Assembly (NCBI RefSeq): GCF_000013745.1
Contig: NC_007925.1
Span: 3,038,001 to 3,102,000 of the forward strand
Length of the DNA: 64,000 bases
Direction of reading: 5' to 3'
Origin: Rhodopseudomonas_A palustris_F
Lineage (GTDB): Bacteria > Pseudomonadota > Alphaproteobacteria > Rhizobiales > Xanthobacteraceae
The notes below the pieces were generated by a model, which was not told the origin of the DNA, made no database searches, and worked only from the letters and a program-made list of their open reading frames with translations. Positions 53,077-61,603 of the stretch are shown one piece after another. Made by a program: the position numbers and the translations under genes. The first letter of the stretch is position 1, and every line of letters begins with the position of its first letter.

Positions 53077-56000
53077 CGGCATCGGGAAATCGTTGTTGTT
53101 GTTCTGCTTGCCGGTGCCGAATTCGAAGATCTTGCGCAGCACGCCGGGCGCCATCGCTGAGATCGGGTTGATCCGCCACACCGGCTGGCCCGGCGAGCCG
53201 ACGATCTCGTAGGTGATTCCGATCAGTCCCTCGTTGCCGCCGCCGAGAAACAGGCCGACGATCGGGATCTGGCCGAACATGTTGTTCAAGCCGTACATCG
53301 GCACGAAGGTGCCGCTCATCCGCACCTGGTTGGCGGGGTAGTCGATACTGCCTTCGATGGTGGCGCCGACCATCGGCCCTTTGACCACGCCCTCGCGGAT
53401 CGTAAGTTGGCCGTTCTGCCGGGTGAACTCCGCGCGCATCCGCGAAAACACCACGTTGGATTGCGCGCCGTTGGTCCCGCTGGGGGCGACGCGCTCGAGC
53501 GCCGCCTCGCCCTTGATCGAGAAATCGCGGACGTTGAGCAGCCCTTCCCGTTCGCGCGGCTCGGCGGTCGGCGGATCCATCGCCAGCGTCAACTGGCCGC
53601 CGAACAGCTTGGCGTAGATGTCGGCGAAGCGGAAGAACGCGCCGGCGTCGTTGGTTTCCAGATAGAGCACTTCGCGGCCCTGGCCGCGGCCACGCAGATC
53701 GCCGGTCAGCGCGGTATCGCGCCCGAGCTTGCCGCCCAGCGAAAAAGTTCGGATCGCGCCGTTGCGTCGCGACAACTTGACGTCGACGCTGCGCACGGCT
53801 TCACCGAAATAGCCGGCAACCGCGCCGAGCTTGACGTCGATGTCGTAATCGATCGCCTTGGTCTTGCTCTTGGGATCGCTCTCCTTGCCGGACATCGCGG
53901 ATTTGATGAAGCCGCGACCATCGAACACGTCGCCGCGCATCGTCACCTTCACCACCCCGTCCGCGCCGCGTTCGGCCTTCAGCGAGGCTTTGTCGCCATC
54001 GGACGGCGCGTAACTCGGAAAATTGGCATTCAGCAGATCGCCGTTCTGATCGATTTCAACCGAGCCCTTGATGCTGGAGCCGCTGCCGTCGACAACGATA
54101 TCCTCCAGCCTCGTCGACTGCGGCTTCTGAACCAGATTGAACACCGCACGGCCGGACTTGCCCGAAAGCTTGACCCAGCCGGGCAGCAGGTTGTCGAGCT
54201 TCATCGCCGTCAGATCGGCATCGATCGCGAGCCGGTTTTCCTTGTCCGGATCGCCGATCTTGCCGCTGAGCTTGATCGGCATCGCGCCGGTCACCGCGGT
54301 GCCGAGATCGAAACCGAGCCGCGCCCGGCCGGCGTCGTCGAGCGTCGCCTGCAGCTTGATCTCCGCGTCGCCGTCATTGGGCTTGCGATAGTCGAGCGCC
54401 GCCGCTTGGCCGTTGATCTTGACGTCGCCCTTGACTTGGTAGCCTTGATTGTTGGCAATCACCTTCAGCGTGGCGGCCTCGAGCTTCTGGTTCATCACCA
54501 GCTTGTCGGCGGAGAAACCGTTGAGGTCTGCGGTGATATTGTAGCTAGTGTCGACCTTGGTGAGTTCGCGTTTGATCGGCATGCCGAGCGCGACTTGCGC
54601 CGAGACCGTCCCTTTGCTGGAATTCGGATCGATCGGCACGGCGCTGAACTCGCTGAGCCGATCGGAGGAGAGAATTTCCGCCACCGCGGCGACCGGTCCG
54701 TCGAGCCGGAACCTGACCCGCGCCGGCGCCGGCTTCGGCGCCAGATCCGGCACCTCGAACACGATATCGGACAGGTTGAGCCTGCGCCCCTGCGGGGTGT
54801 CGGCGACCGACTGGCCGATCGTGACCGTGGCGGTGCGACCGGTGACGCGCGCCTTGAGATCGCCGTCGCGAATCGACGGCATGTCGTCGACCGGATGAAT
54901 CATCGCCCCGGTCGCCACGATGTTGACGGCGAGCCCGTCGTCGGGGATCGGCGGACCGCGGCGCGACAAGTTCTTCACCGGCGAGTTGACGCCGATGTCG
55001 ATGCGCTGGATCGATCCCTTGTCGATCCGCTCGATCACCCATTCGCGTAGTTCGGGGACGATCAGAATCGGCCACATCCGCTTCAGCGCCGACAGCGACA
55101 TCGGCGTTCCGGCAAATCCCAGTTTCAGCCGCGGCTCTCCGGAATAATCGATGCTGCCGGTGCCGGCGACGCCGATCTCGCCGTTGCTGATGTCCGCCTG
55201 GGTCAGAATGATCCGGCGATTGTCGGTATCGAAGCGCAGCCCGATCGCGATACGGTTGAAGATCAGCGGTGCCTCGCCCTCGCTGCCGGGCAGCACGATG
55301 GTGCCGCCGCTGAAGCCGAGCCGCCAATCCGGGATGTTGTCGTTTGGCGCTTCAAGGTGCGCCAGCAGCGTCACCCGATTGGCTCCAGAGATCACCTTGA
55401 ACGGCGCGACCAGAACCCGTCGTCCGGAATCCCATTCCAGATTGATCTCGCCCTGGTCGATCGCCATCGGATAGTCCGGCGTGTCGCTGTCGGTGATATG
55501 GCCGGCGCCGGCGGTGATCTTGCCGCGGAAATAGGTCGGCAGCCCGTCGCGGCCGAGTTCGCCCTGCAGTTCGCCGCTGAGCGGCAGATCGGCGCTGTAG
55601 GTCACGTCCTTCAGCCGCAGCGCCAAAAGGATATTCTGGGTGGGGACGTTGTTGGCACGGATTTCCACCGACCGCACGCCATTCGACGGCGCGCCGACCG
55701 CGACCCGCAGCGACCAGGCGCGCGCGTTGTCCTCGCCGGCCACCGCCTCTTCGCCGACGCTCATGGCGACGCCGCCTTTGCTCGGGCGGCGCAGGCTGAG
55801 CGTGATGTTCTCGAAATTCCAGCGGTTGCCACGCTGCTGATCGTCGACCACCAGGTTGCCGTTCTTCAAACCGATCTCGTTGAGGTTCTGACCGTCGAGC
55901 CCGGTGAGGCTCAGGCTGTCGAGCCAATCGAGACCGGCGAGCAGTCCGGAGAAGGCCTCCTGGCTGTCGGCAGGAGCCGCGGGCTGCGGCACCGGCGTCC

Positions 56001-56694
56001 CGGCTGCCGACGTGGATGGCTCGGCCGATGCGCCCGGCACCCCGATGCGTCGCGGCGAAGCGACCCCGGTGGCCAACGGGCGGTTGGTGTCCCCGGTCGA
56101 CACGGTCACCTGGCCGTCCGGCGTGATGCGGACCGCGAGCTCGGCGTCCACCAAATTGAGGCTTTCCGCGCGCAGCCGGCCGGTGAGCAGCGCCGAGCCG
56201 GACAGCCGCACCTCGGCCTTCGGCGCGGTCGCGACGATGACGTGATCACGGTCGCGCACCACGATGTTGCGCAGCCGCACCGCGACGCGAATCCGCCCGG
56301 CGCGCTCGATCTGGGTGCCGCCGACCTCGACGGTGTTGCCGTTGCCGATGTTGTCTTCGATCGCCGCGGCCAGCCACGGCGTCGCCATGTCCAGATTGAT
56401 CGGTCCGGCGCCGAGCCGCAACCACAGCCCGCCGAAGCAGGCGGTGAAGATCACCCCGAGCACCACGACGGTGATCAGGACCCGCGTCACCCAGCGCTCG
56501 CCTATAATCCAATGCGCGATCGCCCCGAGGCGGTCGCCGACATAGTGAAACCCGAGCCGCGACCCGGACAGCAAGGCGCGCGCACGCTGCCAGCCGGCCT
56601 CGTCATGGTCATGATGCCAATGGTCATCACCACAATGCGGCGGCGGGTGACCAGCGCGCGACTCCGGAACCTGGGTCGAATGATTCTTGGCCAT
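53068..56694 (-). CDS. Large AsmA/YhdP-like (DUF3971) protein
   Basis: A protein of about 1208 aa, anchored by one helix (about 71-93 of this start, VTRVLITVVVLGVIFTACFG) and otherwise a long periplasmic, beta-rich repetitive body. DUF3971 and AsmA-like segments are recognisable, and the C-terminus reads MSGTFVPMYGLNNMFGQIPI then GGGNEGLIGITYEI, as in YhdP/TamB-like proteins. Bacterial AsmA-like proteins are thought to bridge the envelope and move phospholipids to the outer membrane. A His-rich stretch (PPPHCGDDHWHHDHD) precedes the helix. The start is uncertain: ATGs at 56694, 56781 and 56835 are in frame. Confidence 0.87.
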   Translation of the reverse strand: MAKNHSTQVPESRAGHPPPHCGDDHWHHDHDEAGWQRARALLSGSRLGFHYVGDRLGAIAHWIIGERWVTRVLITVVVLGVIFTACFGGLWLRLGAGPINLDMATPWLAAAIEDNIGNGNTVEVGGTQIERAGRIRVAVRLRNIVVRDRDHVIVATAPKAEVRLSGSALLTGRLRAESLNLVDAELAVRITPDGQVTVSTGDTNRPLATGVASPRRIGVPGASAEPSTSAAGTPVPQPAAPADSQEAFSGLLAGLDWLDSLSLTGLDGQNLNEIGLKNGNLVVDDQQRGNRWNFENITLSLRRPSKGGVAMSVGEEAVAGEDNARAWSLRVAVGAPSNGVRSVEIRANNVPTQNILLALRLKDVTYSADLPLSGELQGELGRDGLPTYFRGKITAGAGHITDSDTPDYPMAIDQGEINLEWDSGRRVLVAPFKVISGANRVTLLAHLEAPNDNIPDWRLGFSGGTIVLPGSEGEAPLIFNRIAIGLRFDTDNRRIILTQADISNGEIGVAGTGSIDYSGEPRLKLGFAGTPMSLSALKRMWPILIVPELREWVIERIDKGSIQRIDIGVNSPVKNLSRRGPPIPDDGLAVNIVATGAMIHPVDDMPSIRDGDLKARVTGRTATVTIGQSVADTPQGRRLNLSDIVFEVPDLAPKPAPARVRFRLDGPVAAVAEILSSDRLSEFSAVPIDPNSSKGTVSAQVALGMPIKRELTKVDTSYNITADLNGFSADKLVMNQKLEAATLKVIANNQGYQVKGDVKINGQAAALDYRKPNDGDAEIKLQATLDDAGRARLGFDLGTAVTGAMPIKLSGKIGDPDKENRLAIDADLTAMKLDNLLPGWVKLSGKSGRAVFNLVQKPQSTRLEDIVVDGSGSSIKGSVEIDQNGDLLNANFPSYAPSDGDKASLKAERGADGVVKVTMRGDVFDGRGFIKSAMSGKESDPKSKTKAIDYDIDVKLGAVAGYFGEAVRSVDVKLSRRNGAIRTFSLGGKLGRDTALTGDLRGRGQGREVLYLETNDAGAFFRFADIYAKLFGGQLTLAMDPPTAEPREREGLLNVRDFSIKGEAALERVAPSGTNGAQSNVVFSRMRAEFTRQNGQLTIREGVVKGPMVGATIEGSIDYPANQVRMSGTFVPMYGLNNMFGQIPIVGLFLGGGNEGLIGITYEIVGSPGQPVWRINPISAMAPGVLRKIFEFGTGKQNNNNDFPMPNN

Positions 56695-56977
56695 TGCCTC
56701 TCGGTGGGAGCGCGGAGTGGATGCCTGTTCGCCGCCGGACGGTCGCTCGCCGGTGAGCAGGCTGCGCTCCTTTGGCGGCATTGCTGCCAATCCTCGGTTG
56801 ATAACCAAATTCCTCTTGCGGCCCTTGCGGACCATTCAACGCGCGGGGATGGCTGGCGTCTCGAATCCCTTGTAACCATACCCCGACGTCGGCGGACTTG
56901 CCCAGCAGCGGCAGCCTTGCCACGACATCCGCAATCCCACGATTATTGACCTACCGAAAGCGACGAAAGGAAGGCGT

Positions 56978-58000
56978 ATGTCCAAGCAAACGCGCAAGAA
57001 ATCCTCCAAACCAGCGATCACCAAGCGCGCTGCGGCAAAGCCCAAAGAAACCGCCAAGCCAAATGCCAAGCCAACTGCCAAGCCAACGGCCAAGCTATCC
57101 ACAAAGGCATCTGCGAAGTCGGCAGCCAAGATGTCGGTGAAGCCGAATGCCAGCAAGACCCGCAAGTCCGCCGCCGAATCATCTCATAATGCACCGTCAA
57201 AAACATTAAAGCCGCTCCGCGCCAAGGCCGCTGCGACCAAAGCGCCCGCCACGGCGATTGCCAAACGCGCGGTCAAACCGGCGGCGGTCAAACCGGCGGC
57301 GGCCAAGCCTACCGCGGCCAAGCCAGCGGCGGCCAAGCCCGTCGCAGCTGACGTCGCAGCTAAGCCGGTCGCCGCCGTGGCAGCCAAGCCGGTCGCCGCC
57401 AAGCCGGCCGCGATCAAACCTGCCGTCGTCGCAAAACCGGCGGCGGCGCAAGCCGCCCAAGCCGTGGAGGCGGCGGGTGCCAAACCGGTTGTCGCTGCGC
57501 CGGTCGTCGAAGCGCCGCCGCGGAGTAGCAAGGGCGTCCTTGCAGAGGGGCACGCAGCACCGGCCTTCGAACTGCCGCGCGACGGCGGCGGCATGGTATC
57601 TTCGCACAGCTTTGCCGGACGCAAGTTGGTGGTTTTCTTTTATCCCCGCGCCAGCACCCCGGGCTGCACCAAAGAGGCGATCGACTTCACCCGATTGGCC
57701 GACGCCTTCGCGACCGCCGGGATCGGCGTGCTCGGCATCTCCGCCGACAATCTGAAGGCCCAGGATGCATTTCGCGACAAGTACCAACTGACCACGCCGC
57801 TGTTGTCCGACGAGACCCATCAGATCCTCGAAGCGTATGGCGTCTGGGGCGAAAAATCGATGTACGGCAAGATCTTTCAAGGCATTCTTCGCACCACGGT
57901 GCTGATCGGCAAGGACGGCCGCGTCGGCAAGATCTGGCGCAACGTCAAGGTTGACGGCCATGCCGACGAGGTGCTGGCGGCAGCGATCGAATTGGAGTGA
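56978..58000 (+). CDS. Peroxiredoxin (Bcp type) with long Lys/Ala/Pro histone-H1-like tail
   Basis: A 340-aa fusion. Residues 1-185 are low-complexity, made of Lys, Ala, Pro and Thr with many repeats such as AAKPVAAKPAA, like histone-H1-type bacterial proteins (HU/H1 tails). Residues 186-340 are a thioredoxin-fold peroxiredoxin: Cys230 in RASTPGCTKEAIDF is the peroxidatic Cys. The resolving Cys five residues later in many Bcp proteins is missing, so it is a 1-Cys form. Peroxiredoxins reduce peroxides using thioredoxin or another thiol. The tail suggests DNA or nucleoid association, which is inference. Confidence 0.88.
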   Translation: MSKQTRKKSSKPAITKRAAAKPKETAKPNAKPTAKPTAKLSTKASAKSAAKMSVKPNASKTRKSAAESSHNAPSKTLKPLRAKAAATKAPATAIAKRAVKPAAVKPAAAKPTAAKPAAAKPVAADVAAKPVAAVAAKPVAAKPAAIKPAVVAKPAAAQAAQAVEAAGAKPVVAAPVVEAPPRSSKGVLAEGHAAPAFELPRDGGGMVSSHSFAGRKLVVFFYPRASTPGCTKEAIDFTRLADAFATAGIGVLGISADNLKAQDAFRDKYQLTTPLLSDETHQILEAYGVWGEKSMYGKIFQGILRTTVLIGKDGRVGKIWRNVKVDGHADEVLAAAIELE

Positions 58001-58091
58001 TAGCGTTCTCCAAATATTAACCATGAGGGGGTCAAATCCGCCCGCGAGTTGAGCCGATGGAAGCGGTTTTCCGGCCGGCGCGGGAGCCCCA

Positions 58092-59459
58092 ATGTCCTAC
58101 CGTACAGGTCCTTATTCCGAATCCCTGCAGCACCACGCCCACGATCACGGACGAGCCCAACCCCGGCGCCCCGCCCCCGCTCAGCAGCAGCCCCGTCCGC
58201 AACCGGCAAAGAACGGCTACGCCCTGGTGCATGCCGGCCGGCAGGTGCGGTTCGGGCCGGTGGTGTTCTGGATCGTGGTCGGCAGCGTGGTGGCGCTGGG
58301 CGCCTGGTCGGCGGCGACGGCGACCTATTTCGCATTCCGCGACGACGTGCTGACAAGGCTGATCGCCCGCCAGGCCGAGATGCAATACGCCTATGAGGAC
58401 CGCATTGCCGAGCTACGCGCCAAGGTCGACCGCACCACTAGCCGGCAATTGCTCGACCAGGAACAGTTCGACCAGAAGCTCGACCAGGTGATGCGTCGCC
58501 AGAGCCTGCTGGAGTCGCGCGCCACCGCGCTCAGTGGCCTGCCCGACGTCGCGGTGACCGGCTCGATCAAGCCGCAACGCGGCGCCGCTTCAGACATCGG
58601 CACCTCCTCGGGGATTCCGAAGCCGTCGCCGATCAGCAACACCGTAATCTTCGTAGCGCCGCCGGACCGCGAAGCCCGGCTGGAATCCCGCACCCCGCAG
58701 ATCGCCGCGCCGCCGCTCAACCAATATGCCAAGAACCAGGGCGTCGATAATGTGATCGGCAAGCTGGAGCGCTCGCTCGACCAGGTCGAGACCAAGCAGA
58801 TCGCGGTGCTCGGCTTCGTCGAGGAAAGCTTCGATTCCCGCGCCCGCAGGATGCGTGGCGTGCTCAGCGATCTTGGGCTCGACGTCGCGCAGATGGAGGC
58901 CTCCGCGCCGCGCGGCGGCATGGGCGGGCCGTTCGTGCCGCTGAAACCGCCGGCGGCGGGCTCCGGCGCGTTCGAACGCCAGCTCTATCGGATCAACATC
59001 AGCCGCGCCCAGGTCGAACGGCTGAACCGCACGCTGTCGCTGGTGCCGTATCGCAAGCCGGTGATCGGCGAAGTGGAATTCACCTCGGGCTTCGGGGTGC
59101 GCACCGATCCGTTCCTCGGTCGCCCGGCGATGCATACCGGGTTGGATTTCCGCGCCGCGATGGGCGATCCGGTGCGCGCCACCGCCAACGGCAAGGTGAC
59201 CTCGTCGGGCTGGGCCGGCGGCTACGGCCGCATGATCGAAGTCGACCATGGCAACGGCCTCGCCACCCGCTACGGCCATCTGTCGGAGATCAACGTGAAA
59301 GTCGGCGATGCGATCAAGATCGGGCAAGTCATCGGCGAGGTCGGCTCGACCGGCCGCTCCACCGGCCCGCATCTGCATTACGAAACCCGCATCGACGGCG
59401 AAGCGGTCGACCCGCAGAAATTTTTGCGCGCGGGGGTGAGGTTGGCGGGGGCGGGTTAG
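58092..59459 (+). CDS. Membrane-anchored M23 (LytM) peptidase
   Basis: A 455-aa protein with a Gln/Pro/His-rich cytoplasmic tail, one helix at about 56-80 (VVFWIVVGSVVALGAWS), a coiled coil at about 85-145, and a C-terminal M23 domain at about 320-445. The zinc motifs HTGLDFRA (H-x3-D) and HLHYETRIDG (HxH) are intact. Such proteins cleave peptide bridges or activate amidases at division. Located 91 bp after the peroxiredoxin gene and convergent with the dehydrogenase gene. Confidence 0.9.
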   Translation: MSYRTGPYSESLQHHAHDHGRAQPRRPAPAQQQPRPQPAKNGYALVHAGRQVRFGPVVFWIVVGSVVALGAWSAATATYFAFRDDVLTRLIARQAEMQYAYEDRIAELRAKVDRTTSRQLLDQEQFDQKLDQVMRRQSLLESRATALSGLPDVAVTGSIKPQRGAASDIGTSSGIPKPSPISNTVIFVAPPDREARLESRTPQIAAPPLNQYAKNQGVDNVIGKLERSLDQVETKQIAVLGFVEESFDSRARRMRGVLSDLGLDVAQMEASAPRGGMGGPFVPLKPPAAGSGAFERQLYRINISRAQVERLNRTLSLVPYRKPVIGEVEFTSGFGVRTDPFLGRPAMHTGLDFRAAMGDPVRATANGKVTSSGWAGGYGRMIEVDHGNGLATRYGHLSEINVKVGDAIKIGQVIGEVGSTGRSTGPHLHYETRIDGEAVDPQKFLRAGVRLAGAG

Positions 59460-59474
59460 TACCGCGCCGGACGA

Positions 59475-60371
59475 TCACGCGGTCGATGACTTCGGCCGCG
59501 ACACCGTCTCGATGATCCGGCCCTCGTCGTCGTCGGGCGCGTGGGCTGTGGCCTTGCCGTAAGCTGCGACGGTCGCGCGAGACACCGGCAGATCCGGCAA
59601 CAAGCTTTCCGCCAACACCACCGCATAGGCGGCGTCCTTGTGGCGAAGCGCCGCCGTAAACGTCGCGTTGGAAAAATCCCGCGCCACCATGCGCGGCGCA
59701 TGCTTGATCACTTGCGGGCTCGCGGTGACGCCGCTCTTGATCGAGTCCAGCACCAGCTTCATGTCGAGCCCGGCCTGTTCGGCAATGGCGAGACCTTCGG
59801 CGAGACCGGCGATCTGGATCGCGCCCATCAGATTGTTGATCAGCTTGTAGACCGTGCCGGCGCCGACCGGACCGAAATGCCGGATGGTCTCGCCGAGCGG
59901 CGCGAGGAACGGCCGCGCGCGTTCGAGATCGGCGGGCTCGGCGCCGACCAGGAGAGTGAGTTTTCCGCTGGCCGCGGCATCCGGCAGCCCGGTGACCGGG
60001 CAATCAATATAGACGAGACCACGGCCGCGCAGCTCGCGGCCGAGATCGAGCGCATGCTGATAGGAGACGGTCGAACATTCGATCGCAACCGCGCCCGGTT
60101 TCGCCGTCCGCGCGGCGCCGTCCGCGCCGAGCCACACCGTTGTCGAAGCGGCATCGTCCGCCACCATGGTCACGATGGCGTCTGCGCCTTGCGCGGCTTC
60201 CGCCGGCGACGCGGCCAAGCGCGCGCCGCGTGCGATCAGTTCATTGGCCTTGGCCTTGCTGCGATTCCACAGCGCGACGCTGAAGCCGGCGTCGAGATAG
60301 CGGCCCGCCATGCCTTGCCCCATCCGTCCGAGACCGATGACGGCGACCTGCGGCAAGGCGGCGTGCGTCAC
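59475..60371 (-). CDS. NAD(P)-dependent beta-hydroxyacid dehydrogenase family
   Basis: A 298-aa enzyme of the 3-hydroxyisobutyrate/6-phosphogluconate-type superfamily. The Rossmann motif is VIGLGRMGQGMAGRYLDAGF, the substrate loop is CPVTGLPDAAASGKLTLLVG, and the catalytic lysine is in GTVYKLINNLMGAI. The actual hydroxyacid is unknown (3-hydroxyisobutyrate, tartronate semialdehyde and glyoxylate are family substrates). The start is a GTG at 60371 that shares a base with the prfB stop codon (TAGTG). Confidence 0.9.
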   Translation of the reverse strand: MTHAALPQVAVIGLGRMGQGMAGRYLDAGFSVALWNRSKAKANELIARGARLAASPAEAAQGADAIVTMVADDAASTTVWLGADGAARTAKPGAVAIECSTVSYQHALDLGRELRGRGLVYIDCPVTGLPDAAASGKLTLLVGAEPADLERARPFLAPLGETIRHFGPVGAGTVYKLINNLMGAIQIAGLAEGLAIAEQAGLDMKLVLDSIKSGVTASPQVIKHAPRMVARDFSNATFTAALRHKDAAYAVVLAESLLPDLPVSRATVAAYGKATAHAPDDDEGRIIETVSRPKSSTA

Positions 60372-61502
60372 TAATCCACGTCCTCGATCGAGGGCGGCGG
60401 GGTGCCGAAGGCGCGCTGCGCCAAGGTGGCGCCCATGAACTCGTCGAGATCGCCGTCGAGCACGCCCGCGGTGTCCGAGGTCTGCACGCCGGTGCGCAGG
60501 TCCTTCACCATCTGATAGGGCTGCAATACGTAGGAGCGGATCTGGTGGCCCCAGCCGATATCGGTCTTGGCGGCCTGGTCGGCGGCGGCCTGCTCTTCGC
60601 GCTTCTTCAATTCGATTTCGTAGAGCCGCGCGCGCAGCATGTCCCAGGCCTGCGCCTTGTTCTTGTGCTGTGAGCGGCCGGCCTGACAGACCACCGCCAC
60701 GCCGGTCGGGATGTGGGTCAGCCGCACCGCGGATTCGGTCTTGTTGACGTGCTGACCGCCGGCGCCGCCCGAGCGCATGGTGTCGACGCGGACGTCGCTT
60801 TCGGCGATGTCGATCTTGATGGTGTTGTCGACCACCGGGAAGATCTGCACCGACGAAAACGAGGTGTGGCGTCGCGCGTTGGAGTCGAACGGCGAGATCC
60901 GCACCAGCCGGTGCACGCCGGCCTCGGTCTTCAGCCAGCCATAGGCGTTGTGGCCGGAGATCTGAATCGTCGCGGATTTGATGCCGGCTTCTTCGCCTTG
61001 CGTCTCTTCCAGATATTCGATCTTGAAGCCGTGCTTCTCCGCCCAGCGGGTGTACATCCGCAGCAGCATCGAGGCCCAGTCCTGGCTCTCGGTGCCGCCG
61101 GCACCGGCGTGGACCTCGAGATAGGAATCGAAGCGGTCGGCTTCGCCGGACAGCAGCGCTTCGAGCTCGCGGCGCGCGACCTCTTTCTTCAGCGCCTTCA
61201 GCGCGGCTTCGGCTTCGGCGACCACGCCTTCGTCGTTCTCGGCTTCGCCGAGTTCGATCATGTCGACGTTGTCGGTGAGCTCACGCTCGACCTTGCCGAT
61301 GCCGCCGAGCGAATCCTCCAGCGAGGTCCGCTCCTGCATCAGTTTCTGGGCTTTCTGGGGATCGTTCCAGAGATTGGGGTCTTCGGCGAGCTTGTTCAGC
61401 TCTGCGAGGCGGGCCGTGGATGCATCGACGTCAAAGATGCCTCCTCAGCAGCCCGACTGACTGCTTGATCTCCTCGACGAGTCTTTCGATTTCAGCGCGC
61501 AT
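60371..61502 (-). CDS. prfB: Peptide chain release factor 2, with programmed +1 frameshift
   Basis: A 376-aa release factor for UGA and UAA stop codons, encoded in two frames. The first 23 codons (ATG at 61502, MRAEIERLVEEIKQSV) end with CTT at 61434 and an in-frame TGA at 61431-61433. A +1 slip then reads GAC and continues for 353 codons to 60371. The GGQ catalytic motif (RSGGAGGQHVNKTES) is intact; the stop-codon recognition region is SPFDSNARRHTSF. AGGAGG lies directly upstream of the slip codon. RF2 thereby senses its own level. Full length after frameshifting. Confidence 0.96.
61430..61445 (-). promoter_or_regulatory. Programmed +1 frameshift signal in prfB
   Basis: On the minus strand the site reads AGGAGGCATCTTTGAC: a Shine-Dalgarno-like AGGAGG, three bases, then CTT TGA C. 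This matches the known prfB slippery arrangement in which slow decoding of the UGA by RF2 lets the ribosome slip to CTT-T-GAC. Confidence 0.95.
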
Positions 61503-61603
61503 GGAAGCCCTGATGTGCGGCTTGGCCGCAGTTGGAAATTGCGACAGCGGTGTAGCGGCGACTGCGGCAAAGCGCAATCGCCTGAACCACGAATATAGGC
61601 CCG

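Noticed and set aside
53407..55050. 547-aa open frame on the plus strand
   Set aside because: Antisense to the AsmA-like gene; composition typical of a GC-rich shadow frame.
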